Source of the DNA: Streptomyces venezuelae
GTDB taxonomy: Bacteria > Actinomycetota > Actinomycetes > Streptomycetales > Streptomycetaceae
Reading direction: 5' to 3'
Length of the DNA: 64,000 bases
Assembly: GCF_008642275.1 (NCBI RefSeq)
Contig: NZ_CP029189.1
Coordinates: forward strand, 7,112,001-7,176,000
Each line of letters starts with the position of its first letter. The first letter of the stretch is position 1. The notes beneath the pieces were generated by a model. The model saw only the letters and a list, made by a program, of their open reading frames with translations. It was not told the DNA's origin and searched no databases. A program made the position numbers and the translations under genes. Below, in pieces: positions 9,142 through 18,239 of the stretch.

Positions 9142-9381
9142 TCAGAGACCGGCGCGACCGGCGTTCACCGAAACACCGGTGATGCCCGTGACGAGACCGG
9201 GGACGTGGGAAACGATGCCCGTCGCGGCCTGGACGGTGTGCAGGGAGCCCACGACCCCCACGACATTGCTGACATCGCTGGTCACGGCGCCGGCCAGGCC
9301 GCCGGACACGCTGATGATGCCGCCGGACACGGCGTCCAGCTCGGTGTCGTCGATTTCGCGGGTCTCGATGTCGTTACGCAT
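9142..9381 (-). CDS. Double-glycine leader peptide, bacteriocin-like precursor
   Basis: This is a 79-residue peptide. Residues 1-21 form an acidic leader (many D and E) ending ELDAVSGG, the classic recognition sequence of C39 peptidases, with cleavage expected after G21. The predicted 58-residue core is made almost entirely of V, S, G, A, T, I and L, with several GxxxG-like spacings. It has no Cys, Trp, Phe, Tyr or Lys. Without Cys it cannot be a lanthipeptide, and no modifying enzyme lies nearby, so an unmodified membrane-active or self-assembling peptide seems likely. The ATG at 9381 is chosen because AAAGG lies 8-9 nt upstream; a GTG nine bases earlier is less likely. It is the first gene of the export operon. 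Confidence 0.8.
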   Translation of the reverse strand: MRNDIETREIDDTELDAVSGGIISVSGGLAGAVTSDVSNVVGVVGSLHTVQAATGIVSHVPGLVTGITGVSVNAGRAGL

Positions 9382-9573
9382 GGTGCGCACCTTTCATTGG
9401 GGGGAGGAATTCATCGCCGTGCGGGCGGCGGCACGAAACTCCGGCGCCGTTCCCGACTGCTGCGATGCGCAAGATGAAAGCACGCGAACGCGTCCTCCTC
9501 CCAATCCCGCTGACTTCCCGTCACGGGTGGACGACCACCTCTGCCGACGGACGTGCAGCTTGATTCACGGAAT

Positions 9574-9656
9574 AGTGGCGACTTCTTCACAGAAACGAGT
9601 AACAGATAGGGGAGATGCGTTGCTTACATGGAGCGAAGTGGGGTGAATCGCCACTT
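9574..9656. promoter_or_regulatory. Inverted-repeat cluster, possible operator of the peptide operon
   Basis: AGTGGCGA at 9574-9581 is mirrored by TCGCCACT at 9648-9655. The right copy is also part of a tighter repeat, AAGTGG at 9636-9641 with CCACTT at 9651-9656 around a 9-nt centre. Spaced sites of this sort are typical of regulators that bind in pairs. No regulator gene lies beside it. Confidence 0.4.
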
Positions 9657-9781
9657 AAGAGACAGGATGTATCGGGCAAATCGCTCCACGGAGGAGGCCG
9701 GCTGTCGGGATCGCGTACACGGTGTGCAGGTTTTCGGAGGACGCGCGGGGTGAGCACCCCGTCACTCCCGGTGGGTACGCG

Positions 9782-9819
9782 GAAGGGCCGGGGCCGTCGT
9801 CCGACGGGCCCGGCCCTTC
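9782..9819. terminator. 18-bp terminator hairpin
   Basis: The arms 9782-9799 and 9802-9819 pair over 18 bp with one mismatch and a 2-nt loop. The hairpin lies downstream of the minus-strand gene ending at 9871 and should insulate the peptide operon. Confidence 0.7.
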
Positions 9820-9838
9820 GGGGCGGATGCGATCCGGC

Positions 9839-9865
9839 CGCCGGCCGCCCCCGGGGCGGCCGGCG
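9839..9865. terminator. Second GC-rich terminator hairpin
   Basis: The arms CGCCGGCCGCCCC (9839-9851) and GGGGCGGCCGGCG (9853-9865) are perfectly complementary and immediately follow the stop codon at 9871. Together with the hairpin at 9782-9819 this makes a tandem terminator. Confidence 0.65.
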
Positions 9866-9870
9866 AACTC

Positions 9871-10668
9871 CTACGGGACCAGGGCGTCCACCAGTTCGGT
9901 CAGCGCGGCCGCCAGTGCGAGGAGACCGGGCCCGGCGGGACCGCCCGGCTCGGACATGTACAGGGCCCGGCGGATCTCGACCATCAGGGCACCGACCCGC
10001 GGGTCCCGGCCGTAGTGGCGCAGCGGTACGTACGTGCCCGCGAAGGGGCTGTCGAGCCCCGTACCGCCGAAGTCCGCGAAGGCCTTCCCGGCCGCGGCGA
10101 GCAGATCGGCCGGGGTGTGGAAGGGGTCCGTGCCCAGGCAGACCGGCGGCCGCGGGCCGGTGCCGTGCAGCTCGTAGGGCAGGGCCCGCGCCGGGTACGA
10201 GTGCACGTCGATGATCACGGCCCGGCCGACGGTCTCCAGCCGGTCCGCCACGGCCCGCGTCATCGCCTCCGCATAGGGGTGGAAGTAGCGGTCGAGCAAC
10301 GGCCCGCCGTCGAAGCCGTCCGCCCGCAGACGCTCCCGGTGGGTGGTGCGCGTGTACACCGCCCCCATGCCCACCGCCAGCATCTCCTCCCGCTCGTCGG
10401 GGAAGCGCTCGGGGTCGACGACGAGGCGGGACAGCCCGTTGACGAACCGCCACGGGGTGAGGGCGCAGCCGGCGGCGGCTCGCGCGGCGATCTCCGCGGT
10501 GTGGGAATCGGTGATGTGGTCCAGTTCCCGCCGCAGAGCCGCGTCGTCCAGCAGGATCCCCTCGCGTACGGACTCCGGTACGACGCGCGAGGAATGCGGT
10601 ACGTGCAGGATCACCGGCGACGCGGCGGCGCCGGGGAGGAGCCGGAAGGGCTCGGCGGTGTGGTTCAC
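9871..10668 (-). CDS. N-formylglutamate amidohydrolase-family hydrolase
   Basis: The 265-residue protein shows the family pattern: VILHVPHSSRVVPE near the N-terminus, HITDSHTAEIAARA, FVNGLSRLVVDPERFPDE, IIDVHSYPARALPYE, and LMVEIRRALYM near the end. Family members cleave N-formyl-L-glutamate to formate and glutamate in the histidine-degradation pathway. Streptomycete versions outside a hut locus have unproven substrates, and there is no hut gene here. The GTG at 10668 has GGAAGGG six bases upstream. The SRPBCC gene lies 14 bp upstream on the same strand, so the two may be cotranscribed. Confidence 0.82.
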   Translation of the reverse strand: MNHTAEPFRLLPGAAASPVILHVPHSSRVVPESVREGILLDDAALRRELDHITDSHTAEIAARAAAGCALTPWRFVNGLSRLVVDPERFPDEREEMLAVGMGAVYTRTTHRERLRADGFDGGPLLDRYFHPYAEAMTRAVADRLETVGRAVIIDVHSYPARALPYELHGTGPRPPVCLGTDPFHTPADLLAAAGKAFADFGGTGLDSPFAGTYVPLRHYGRDPRVGALMVEIRRALYMSEPGGPAGPGLLALAAALTELVDALVP

Positions 10669-10682
10669 GGGGTCCCTTCCTG

Positions 10683-11195
10683 TCACGGGGTGCCGGACGC
10701 CGGCTCCAGGGCCTTCTTGAGGTTGCGCAGGGTGACCGCGATGTTCCGGCGCTGGAAATCGGCGAAGGTGTGCCCCCGCGTGGCGATCCGGTCGAAGGCG
10801 TGGGCCGCGAAGTCCGGCCACGAGCGGCGGTCGTCGGTCCAGGTCTCCGTCACCCGGGTGCCTTCCGGGACGGGCTCGAACCGGTACTCCCAGGTGGCGA
10901 TGGAGCCGGGCACGCGCGGGCGCCGGATCCCGATGGCGTGCACGCGGAACCGGAACAGGCGGTCCTGCTCGACCGCCGTCACCGTGCACCGGGTGGTCCA
11001 GCGGAAGGCCCCGCGCTTGTTGCGGCCGTCGAAGACCGTCCCGACACGGGCCTCCCCGGGCTCTCCGTGCACGGTGGCCCCGAGGTTCTCCGGGCTCCAG
11101 TCGCCCATCCGGGCAGGATCGGAAACGTGCCGGTAGACGTCGGCGGGACGGACGTGGACGACGATGCTGTCGGACACGGTGAACGTACGAGGCAT
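10683..11195 (-). CDS. SRPBCC (START-like) ligand-binding protein
   Basis: The 170-residue protein is a single SRPBCC fold (polyketide cyclase 2 / START-like). It opens with SDSIVVHVRPADVYRHVSDPARMGDWSPE, the usual first strand, helix and loop. Beta strands (WTTRCTVTAVEQDRLFRFRVH, ATWEYRFEPVPEGTRVTETW) follow, and a long C-terminal helix (FADFQRRNIAVTLRNLKKALE) closes the cavity. Such proteins bind hydrophobic ligands; stand-alone copies are common in Streptomyces and mostly uncharacterised. A GGAGGGG site precedes the ATG at 11195. Confidence 0.8.
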   Translation of the reverse strand: MPRTFTVSDSIVVHVRPADVYRHVSDPARMGDWSPENLGATVHGEPGEARVGTVFDGRNKRGAFRWTTRCTVTAVEQDRLFRFRVHAIGIRRPRVPGSIATWEYRFEPVPEGTRVTETWTDDRRSWPDFAAHAFDRIATRGHTFADFQRRNIAVTLRNLKKALEPASGTP

Positions 11196-11285
11196 GGCTC
11201 TCCCCTCCAGGCCGCCGACGCTACCGTCCCTCCGCACCCGTGACTACCCCTCGGTAACTTCACTGGTGAGCAGGAGGACGGCCGG

Positions 11286-13367
11286 CTACTGCCAGTCGTC
11301 GTAGGGCGGCGGGTCCATCTCGTCCCAGTCGAACGGCGGCTCGTCGGCCTCCTGCGCGACCGCCCGGGCGGGCGGGGCCGACGGCGCCGGCGAGGCAGAG
11401 GGTGCCGGCGAAGCCGACGGTGCCGGCGAAGCCGTCGGCGCGGTCACCGGGGCGGCGGAACCGGCCTCCGGCGTGACGGCGGGGGCCGAGGCCGTGGCGC
11501 CGCACTCCGCCAGGGTGGCGAGGACGCCCTCGGCGTACTTGGCGAGCTTGGCCTCGCCCACGCCGCCGATGGTGCCCAGTTCCTCCGTCGTGGCGGGCAC
11601 CCGCGTCGCGATCTCCCGCAGTGTCGCGTCGTGGAAGACGACATACGCCGGCACGCCCTGCTCCTTCGCCGTCTCGGCCCGCCAGGCGCGCAGGGCCAGG
11701 AACACCGGCTCGGCCGCGGCCGGCAGGTCGACCGGCACCCGGGCGCCCTTCCCCGAGCGGGATCCGGACTCCTTGCGGGCGGGTCCGGCGGGCGCCTTCT
11801 CCTTCCGCATCGGGACGCTGCGGCGTCCGCCCAGCACCTCGCCGCTCTCCTCGGTCAGCACCAGCGTCCCGTACTCGCCCTCCACCGCCAGCAGCCGCTG
11901 CGCGAGCAGTTGGCGTACCACGCCCCGCCATTCCGCCGTCCCCAGGTCCGACCCGACGCCGAACACCGAGAGCGCGTCGTGGTCGAACTGGATGACCTTG
12001 GCCGTCTTCTTGCCCTGGAGGATGTCGATGATCTGGCCGGCGCCGAACTTCTGCCGCCGTTCGTTCGCCAGCCGCCACACCGTCGACAGCAGCTTCTGCG
12101 AGGCGACCGTCGCGTCCCAGGACTCGGCCGGTGCCAGACAGGTGTCGCAGTTGCCGCACGGCGTGCCCGTCTGACCGAAGTACGCCAGCAGCCGCACCCG
12201 GCGGCAGTCGACCGTCTCGCACAGCGCCAGCATGGCGTCCAGGTGCATGGCCAGGGAACGGCGGTGCGTCTCGTCGCCCTCGGAACCCTCGATGAGCTTG
12301 CGCTGCTGCACCACGTCCTGCAGCCCGTACGCCAGCCACGCCGTGGCCGGCTCGCCGTCGCGGCCCGCACGGCCGGTCTCCTGGTAGTAGCCCTCGACCG
12401 ACTTCGGCAGGTCCAGGTGCGCGACGAAGCGCACGTCCGGCTTGTCGATGCCCATGCCGAAGGCGATCGTGGCCACCACCACGACCCCGTCCTCCCGCAG
12501 GAACCGCGCCTGGTTCGCCGCGCGCGTCCGGGCGTCCATGCCGGCGTGGTACGCCACGGCATCGATGCCCTGCTCCACCAGGAAGGCCGCGGTCTTTTCC
12601 ACGGAGGCCCGCGAAAGGCAGTAGACGACGCCGGCGTCACCGGCGTGCTCGCTGCGGATCAGCTCCAGCACCTGCTTGAGCGGATTGTTCTTCGGGGCGA
12701 TCCGGTACTGGATGTTCGGCCGGTCGAAGCTGGCGACGAAGTGCCGGGCCTCGTCCAGGCCGAGCCGCGCCACGATCTCGGCGTGGGTGGCCTCGGTGGC
12801 CGTCGCGGTCAGCGCGATCCGCGGCACCTTCGGCCAGCGCTCGTGCAGCATCGACAGTGCGAGGTAGTCGGGCCGGAAGTCGTGACCCCACTGGGCGACG
12901 CAGTGTGCCTCGTCGATCGCGAAGAGCGAGACCGTCCCCCGGTCGAGCAGCCGCTGGGTGCTCTCGGTGCGCAGGCGCTCGGGGGCCAGGTAGAGCAGGT
13001 CCAGCTCGCCGGCGAGGAACGACTGCTCGACGGCCTGCCGCTCGTACGTGTCCTGCGTCGAGTTGAGGAATCCGGCCCGCACCCCGAGGGCGGTCAGCGC
13101 GTTCACCTGGTCCTGCATCAGCGCGATGAGCGGCGAGATGACGATGCCCGTGCCTTCTCTGACCAGCGCCGGGATCTGGTAGCAGAGCGACTTGCCGCCA
13201 CCGGTCGGCATCAGTACGAGGGCGTCGCCGCCGCCGACGACCTGCTCGATGATCTCCTGCTGCTCACCGCGGAAGGAGCTGTAGCCGAACACGCGGTGCA
13301 GTACCTGCAGGGCGTCGGAGGTCTCGGAGGTCTCGGAGGTGTCGGGGGAAGCGTCGGGGAGTGCCAT
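11286..13367 (-). CDS. recQ: ATP-dependent DNA helicase RecQ
   Basis: The 693-residue RecQ-family 3'-5' DNA helicase acts in recombinational repair and fork restart. Visible parts are Walker A ([12 protein letters not shown]59), the DEAH box (D152-H155 in [16 protein letters not shown]), the helicase C-terminal domain ([10 protein letters not shown]), the zinc-binding RQC segment ([23 protein letters not shown]) and an HRDC domain at about residues 515-595. An Ala/Pro/Ser/Thr-rich tail with SPAPSA repeats and an acidic end ([13 protein letters not shown]) completes it. The tail is unlike typical RecQ and may be a flexible protein-interaction arm. The gene is divergent from the HEAT-like gene at 13466. 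Confidence 0.93.
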   Translation of the reverse strand: MALPDASPDTSETSETSDALQVLHRVFGYSSFRGEQQEIIEQVVGGGDALVLMPTGGGKSLCYQIPALVREGTGIVISPLIALMQDQVNALTALGVRAGFLNSTQDTYERQAVEQSFLAGELDLLYLAPERLRTESTQRLLDRGTVSLFAIDEAHCVAQWGHDFRPDYLALSMLHERWPKVPRIALTATATEATHAEIVARLGLDEARHFVASFDRPNIQYRIAPKNNPLKQVLELIRSEHAGDAGVVYCLSRASVEKTAAFLVEQGIDAVAYHAGMDARTRAANQARFLREDGVVVVATIAFGMGIDKPDVRFVAHLDLPKSVEGYYQETGRAGRDGEPATAWLAYGLQDVVQQRKLIEGSEGDETHRRSLAMHLDAMLALCETVDCRRVRLLAYFGQTGTPCGNCDTCLAPAESWDATVASQKLLSTVWRLANERRQKFGAGQIIDILQGKKTAKVIQFDHDALSVFGVGSDLGTAEWRGVVRQLLAQRLLAVEGEYGTLVLTEESGEVLGGRRSVPMRKEKAPAGPARKESGSRSGKGARVPVDLPAAAEPVFLALRAWRAETAKEQGVPAYVVFHDATLREIATRVPATTEELGTIGGVGEAKLAKYAEGVLATLAECGATASAPAVTPEAGSAAPVTAPTASPAPSASPAPSASPAPSAPPARAVAQEADEPPFDWDEMDPPPYDDWQ

Positions 13368-13465
13368 CCGTGAAGCCTATCGACACCCGCCGACACCGGC
13401 TGCCCTCCGCCCGGACCCGGGAAATCGAGAGGGCCCCGCCGGGCGGCCCCCAGTAGCCTCCCGGG

Positions 13466-14680
13466 ATGCGGAAGACGATCAAGGCGCTGAGCCCGGAAGC
13501 CGGACGGACCGACGCCGCGGCCCTGCGCGCGTACGAAGCGGACGCCCTCGCGCGGTGCGCGGCCGACACGCGGCAGCCGTGGTGGCGCCGCCGGGCCTGC
13601 GCGGAGGCACTGGCCGGACGGGTGCCGCAGCGGCGCGTGGCCGAGCTGATCGCCCGCGTCCAGGACACCGGTGACGTGAGCGAAGTGCGCATCGCGCTGC
13701 TGGGACTGCTCACGGACCGCCCCGAACTGCTGCCCTGGCTGTGGCACGAGGACCGGCAGCGGGACGGCGCGTACGGCATGGCCGAGGCGGTCCTGGGGGC
13801 CCGCGGCGCGCTCGGCGACCTCTCGGCGGCCCCCGCCCTGGCGGCTCTTGCCTTCGATTCCTGGCGGCACCGGCGGGAGAGGGGCGAGGCGGGGCTGGAC
13901 GCACTGGCCGCACGCCACGGGCTCGAAGCCGTGCTGGCCGAACTCGGCGAGGACCGGCCCGAGGACCGCTCCACCCGCGTCCGCCTGCGGGAGCGGGCCG
14001 GCGAGGACGTCACCGATGCGCTCGCCGATCCCGACCGGGCCGTCGCGTACCGCGCGCAGGCGCTCCTGACCGACCCCGAACGGCTGCGCGGCCACCTCGC
14101 CGTGGCACCCACCGAGGAGGCGAAGCTGTGGACCCTGTACGCGCTGCACCGGCTGACCGATGACACCGCCGAGACCCGGCGACTGTACGACGAGCTGGGG
14201 CGGCCCCGGGTCGAGGTGGCGGGCCTGGACGAGGAGCTGCGTGCGGCGATCGTCCACGAGTACGGGCAGTGGGCCGAGGAACGGAGCGATCCGCGGTGGC
14301 GGATCGAGGCCGTGTGCACCGAGCCGCCGCCGCCTTCCGACCCCGCCGAGCGGCTGCGGCGGGCCACGGCCGCCCTCACCGCCGCGGGCCTCGCACCGAA
14401 GCCGCCCGTCTCCTGCGGAGAGGAGAACGGGTCGGGCGACGGTACGTACGACGTGATCGGCTACGGCGGGAGCGACGCCGTGGTGTTCATCAGCACCCTC
14501 GGCCGGTTCGCCACCGGTGAGGACGACGATCCGGACGTGCGCCGTGCCCTCGAATCGGCCGGCTTCCGCTGGATCGACGGGGCCGTCCGCTCGACCTCGG
14601 TCACCGGCCTCTGCGTCTACTACTTCGGCAGCCGCGACCCGTTGACGGTCGACACCCTGCTCTTCTACTGGCAGGACTAG
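13466..14680 (+). CDS. HEAT-like helical repeat protein, function unknown
   Basis: The 404-residue soluble protein is dominated by amphipathic helix pairs (AALRAYEADALARCAAD, RRRACAEALAGRVPQRRVAELIARVQ, VSEVRIALLGLLTDR), resembling degenerate HEAT repeats up to about residue 270. The C-terminal quarter changes to a mixed segment ending in an aromatic patch (VYYFGSRDPLTVDTLLFYWQD). No catalytic motif is seen. HEAT-type scaffolds usually bind other proteins. I do not recognise a characterised family. Confidence 0.7.
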   Translation: MRKTIKALSPEAGRTDAAALRAYEADALARCAADTRQPWWRRRACAEALAGRVPQRRVAELIARVQDTGDVSEVRIALLGLLTDRPELLPWLWHEDRQRDGAYGMAEAVLGARGALGDLSAAPALAALAFDSWRHRRERGEAGLDALAARHGLEAVLAELGEDRPEDRSTRVRLRERAGEDVTDALADPDRAVAYRAQALLTDPERLRGHLAVAPTEEAKLWTLYALHRLTDDTAETRRLYDELGRPRVEVAGLDEELRAAIVHEYGQWAEERSDPRWRIEAVCTEPPPPSDPAERLRRATAALTAAGLAPKPPVSCGEENGSGDGTYDVIGYGGSDAVVFISTLGRFATGEDDDPDVRRALESAGFRWIDGAVRSTSVTGLCVYYFGSRDPLTVDTLLFYWQD

Positions 14681-14784
14681 CAGGACCACCAGGGCTGGCA
14701 GGAGCCTGTCGGCCCGGTAGGCGCCCTCCCGGCGCGGTCGCTCACCGCCCTATGATCGTCACTCCGCGTACGAGGGGGCTGGGT

Positions 14785-16869
14785 ATGGGGGCAGGCGGGG
14801 CGGCATCGCAGCGGGCGCAGGACGCGCGGCGGCAGGAGCGGTTGCTCCGGGAGCAGTGGCAGGCCGCCCGGCGGCAGGCCCTGCGGTGGAGTGCGGTCGG
14901 CGAGGGCGAACAGCGGGTTCTGGCACAGCTGTTGGTACTGACCGCCCGCGGGTGGCGGCTGCTCGTCGACCGGCGGTGGTCCGGCACGCGGACCAGCGGC
15001 GCGGACATGCTGCTGGTGGGGCCCGGCGGTGTCTTCGTCATCGACGTCACCGCCGGCGGCCGACCGGACGACGGACAGGCGGCCGGGCTGCTCGCCGCCA
15101 CGAAGGCGGCCGAGAGCGCGGTGGCGTCCCTCGGCATGTCACCGGTCGCGGTCCAGCCGCTCATGGTCTTCGCCGGGCAGCGCCTCGACACGAGCCGAGG
15201 CCGGATACGGCTCCTGGGCGAGCACGAGATCGGCCCCGCGCTGCTGTCGCAGCGGCACCGGCTGCGCCCCGAGTCGGTCCGGGCGATCGCCGACCATCTG
15301 GAGCGGGTGTTTCCGGGCCATGCCGGGTCGGCGGTCGACCAGCGGACGCCGCCGGCGCCCGAGCAGCACCGGCCCGGCCCCCCGGACGGACTGTTCGACC
15401 TGGAAGGGCTGCGCGACGCGGCCCTGAAGGGTGCGATGCGGGCCCCGATCGAGCAGTGGATGACCTTCCTCCACCCCGATCAGGTGGCCCTGGTGCGCCG
15501 CGACTGGGCGGGCCCGGCCCGCATCAGCGGACCGGCCGGCACCGGCAAGACGGTCGTCGCCCTGCACCGTGCGGCCTACCTGGCCCGGCGGACGACCGGC
15601 CGCATCCTGTACGTCACCTTCGCCAACAACCTGCCCCGCGTGCAGAGCACCTTCCTGGAGGCCATGGCCCCGGCCGTCGCCGACCGGGTGGACTTCCGAA
15701 GCCTGCACTCCTGGGCGCAGGAGTTCCTGCAGGAGCGGGGCATTCCGGTACGGCTGCACGGGGACAAGGCCGAGACCGCCTTCAGCCTCGCCTGGAAGAA
15801 CGTCGGCCGCGAAAGCCGCCTGGCCGAGCTCGACCCGGCTCCCACCTACTGGCGCGAGGAGATCGACTACGTCATCAAGGGACGAGGGCTCACCCGCTTC
15901 GAGGAGTACGTGACCGTCCCCAGGCGGCGGCGGAAGGCCCGCCTCCACCGTGCCCACCGGCAGGCGGTGTGGGAGCTGTACGAGGCGTACGAATCGCTGC
16001 GCGGCGAGCGCGGCGTCCACGACTTCAACGACGTCCTCTCCCTGGCCCTGGCCGAAACGGCACGCCGCCGCGAGCGGCCCCCGTACGCGGCCGTCATCGT
16101 CGACGAGGTCCAGGACCTCACCCTCGTCGGCGTCCGCCTCCTGCACGCGCTCGTCGGTGACGCGCCCAACGGCCTGCTGCTCGTCGGCGACGGCCAGCAG
16201 ACCGTGTACCCGGGCGGCTTCCGGCTCACCGACGCGGGCATCGACATCCGCGGCGACCGCGGACAGGTGCTGCGCACCAACTACCGCAACAGCGAGCGGA
16301 TCCTGGAGGCGGCCCTCTCCGTCGTGGCCGACGACGCCTTCGAGGACATCGACGGCCTGCGCACCCCGGGCCGCCGCGACGTCGACCTCACCTACCACGA
16401 CGGGGACGTCGTACGCGTCACCAGGTCCACGGTGGAAGCCCATGACGGCGAACTCCTGGACGCCCTGCGTGCCCTGCCCGACGGCGGGCGGGCCGACACC
16501 GCCCTGCTGTGTCCCTCCATGCGCGCCATCGGCCACTACCAGCGGTTGCTCACCCAGGCGGGCATCCCGGTCTGCCAGTTGGAGCACTACGACGGCCGTG
16601 CGGTCGACGCGGTGAAGCTGGGAACCTATCGCCGGGCCAAGGGCCTGGAGTTCAAGTACGTGTTCCTGCCCCGGTACGACGCGGTGTTCGCGAAGGGGAC
16701 GCAGGCCGGGACGCCTGCCGGGCCCCCTGCCGGCACGTCGGGCGGCACGCCGGGTGGCACGGAGACCTCGGAGACGGCCCGGGAGCGCGAGGAACTGCTC
16801 CGCAGCCGGCTCTTCGTGGCGATGACCCGGGCCCGTGACCTGCTCTGGCTCGGCAGCGTCGGCCCGTAG
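14785..16869 (+). CDS. NERD-domain UvrD/REP-type helicase
   Basis: The 694-residue protein has an N-terminal nuclease-related NERD domain at about residues 35-160 (WSGTRTSGADMLLVGPGGVFVIDV). A superfamily 1 helicase follows with Walker A GPAGTGKT (K255), Walker B VIVDEVQD (D440, E441), motif IV TNYRN and C-terminal motif TRARDLLWLG. NERD-helicase fusions are thought to process DNA, possibly in repair or defence; activity here is inferred. A Gly/Pro/Thr-rich insert (about residues 636-660) interrupts the region before the last motif. The ATG at 14785 has GAGGGGG upstream; an in-frame ATG at 14752 has no ribosome site and would add 11 residues. Confidence 0.85.
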   Translation: MGAGGAASQRAQDARRQERLLREQWQAARRQALRWSAVGEGEQRVLAQLLVLTARGWRLLVDRRWSGTRTSGADMLLVGPGGVFVIDVTAGGRPDDGQAAGLLAATKAAESAVASLGMSPVAVQPLMVFAGQRLDTSRGRIRLLGEHEIGPALLSQRHRLRPESVRAIADHLERVFPGHAGSAVDQRTPPAPEQHRPGPPDGLFDLEGLRDAALKGAMRAPIEQWMTFLHPDQVALVRRDWAGPARISGPAGTGKTVVALHRAAYLARRTTGRILYVTFANNLPRVQSTFLEAMAPAVADRVDFRSLHSWAQEFLQERGIPVRLHGDKAETAFSLAWKNVGRESRLAELDPAPTYWREEIDYVIKGRGLTRFEEYVTVPRRRRKARLHRAHRQAVWELYEAYESLRGERGVHDFNDVLSLALAETARRRERPPYAAVIVDEVQDLTLVGVRLLHALVGDAPNGLLLVGDGQQTVYPGGFRLTDAGIDIRGDRGQVLRTNYRNSERILEAALSVVADDAFEDIDGLRTPGRRDVDLTYHDGDVVRVTRSTVEAHDGELLDALRALPDGGRADTALLCPSMRAIGHYQRLLTQAGIPVCQLEHYDGRAVDAVKLGTYRRAKGLEFKYVFLPRYDAVFAKGTQAGTPAGPPAGTSGGTPGGTETSETAREREELLRSRLFVAMTRARDLLWLGSVGP

Positions 16870-16967
16870 GGGAGAGGCCCGCGGCGCGGCCGGTCGGGGA
16901 CACTCCGGGGGGTCGCGCGGTGTGTCTGCGCGGCCGGTGCGGGTGGAGTCCCCTTCAATGGCGCGGC

Positions 16968-17762
16968 ATGACCTTCTCCGCACTGCACCGGCCGCCCGCG
17001 CGCGCCGCCGCCCCGTACACCCGCCGGTCGGTCCTCACGGGAGCCTTCGCCCTGGCCGCCGCCACGGCACTGCCGCTCGCCACGGCGGGGCGGGCCTACT
17101 CCGCCGCCACCCCGGACATCATCGGCTGCGCCGCCTGGGGTGCGCGGGCGGCCTCCGAACCCGTCGTCGTCCTCGCCAACCGGCCGGAGCGGATCATCGT
17201 CCACCACACGGCGACGGCGAACGTGACGGACTACTCGAAGCAGCGCGCCCTCGCTCTCGCCCGTGCGATCCAGACGTACCACATGGACGCGCAGGGCTGG
17301 ATCGACACCGGTCAGCATTTCACCGTCAGCCGCGGGGCCTTCGTGCTGGAGGGGCGCCACAACAGCCTCGCGGAGCTGCGCACCGGAACCCGGCAGGTGC
17401 GGGCGGCGCACTGCGTCGGCCAGAACACCGTGTCGATCGGCATCGAGAACGAGGGCACGTACACCTCCGAGGCCCCGCCGGCGGCCCAGTACGCGGCCCT
17501 GGCCGACCTGTGCGCCCACATCTGCGACCAGTACGGCCTGCCCGCCTCCGAGATCTACGGCCACCGCGACTTCAACGCCACGTCCTGCCCGGGCGACCAC
17601 CTGTACTCCCTGCTCCCGACCCTCCGCAAGGACGTCGCCGCCCGCCTCGGCGCGCCCGCGCCGCAGGAGGCCACCGATCCGCTCGGGGACCTGGTCCGCC
17701 AGGTCACCGGACGGCCGGCCGCGGAGTACGAGGAGTACCTCCCGGCGGGCCTCCTGCCCTGA
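16968..17762 (+). CDS. Tat-exported peptidoglycan-recognition N-acetylmuramoyl-L-alanine amidase
   Basis: The 264-residue protein starts with a twin-arginine signal (RR at 19-20, then a hydrophobic stretch to about residue 45). A PGRP/amidase_2 domain follows, with zinc ligands in IIVHHTAT and in GHRDFNATSCPGD and a conserved GIGIENEG-like stretch (VSIGIENEGTY). It should cleave the bond between MurNAc and L-alanine in peptidoglycan outside the membrane. Streptomycetes carry many such enzymes for spore and hyphal wall turnover. It is convergent with the small gene at 17790. Confidence 0.88.
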   Translation: MTFSALHRPPARAAAPYTRRSVLTGAFALAAATALPLATAGRAYSAATPDIIGCAAWGARAASEPVVVLANRPERIIVHHTATANVTDYSKQRALALARAIQTYHMDAQGWIDTGQHFTVSRGAFVLEGRHNSLAELRTGTRQVRAAHCVGQNTVSIGIENEGTYTSEAPPAAQYAALADLCAHICDQYGLPASEIYGHRDFNATSCPGDHLYSLLPTLRKDVAARLGAPAPQEATDPLGDLVRQVTGRPAAEYEEYLPAGLLP

Positions 17763-17789
17763 CGGTGGGCCGCCCGCGGCCGGCCCGGT

Positions 17790-18239
17790 CTACAGGCGCC
17801 AGTACGTACCGGCACCGGAATCGACGTGCACCACGTGGCGGCCGACCCGCACCACGTGGTGGTCCGGGCCGGACCAGGAGCCGCAGGCACCGTCGGCGGC
17901 GGGCAGCGGGGTCCAGATCTCCAGGAAGGTGGAGCCGTCCGTGTTGGTGCCCCGCTCGACGAGGCTCGCACCGTCCCGCCGGAAGGTGCCGGCGTCCTCG
18001 CCGGGCTCGCCCGTCAGATGGTGGAAGTGCACCTGGGAGCCGTCGAAGGACGTGGTACCGGCGAAGCCCCGGCTGTCGGCGTAATACGACCCGGCCTGCA
18101 GCCACACCACTTCGCGGTCCTCGACCAGGGGTCCGCCGTCACGGCTGATGCCCCGCCGCAGCCAGGCACCGCGCTCGGGCACCGCAATGCCGGGCCCGTC
18201 CGGGACGGGCCCGCCCGGCCCGGGCTCAGGCGCGGTCAT
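17790..18239 (-). CDS. Small beta-rich protein, function unknown
   Basis: This 149-residue protein has no signal peptide or membrane helix. Alternating polar and hydrophobic segments (EVVWLQAGSYYADSRGF, SQVHFHHLTGEP, STFLEIWTPL, HHVVRVGRHVVHVDSG) suggest an all-beta barrel, perhaps lipocalin-like, but this is a guess from pattern alone. It overlaps the start region of nothing upstream but its own start overlaps the 3' end of the Ohr gene by 14 bp, so both are probably one transcript. Confidence 0.6.
   Translation of the reverse strand: MTAPEPGPGGPVPDGPGIAVPERGAWLRRGISRDGGPLVEDREVVWLQAGSYYADSRGFAGTTSFDGSQVHFHHLTGEPGEDAGTFRRDGASLVERGTNTDGSTFLEIWTPLPAADGACGSWSGPDHHVVRVGRHVVHVDSGAGTYWRL

Larger units (their letters stand above)
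9382..9870. other. 489-bp gene-free region upstream of the precursor
   Basis: No convincing gene is seen. The stretch is unusually AT-rich for this genome around 9540-9700. It contains inverted repeats (9574-9656) and, at its right end, two strong terminator hairpins belonging to the gene at 9871-10668. The promoter of the precursor/export operon must lie here, but no clear -35/-10 pair could be assigned. Confidence 0.6.

Noticed and set aside
9142..9381. Lanthipeptide precursor
   Set aside because: The core contains no cysteine and no LanM-type or LanBC genes are near.
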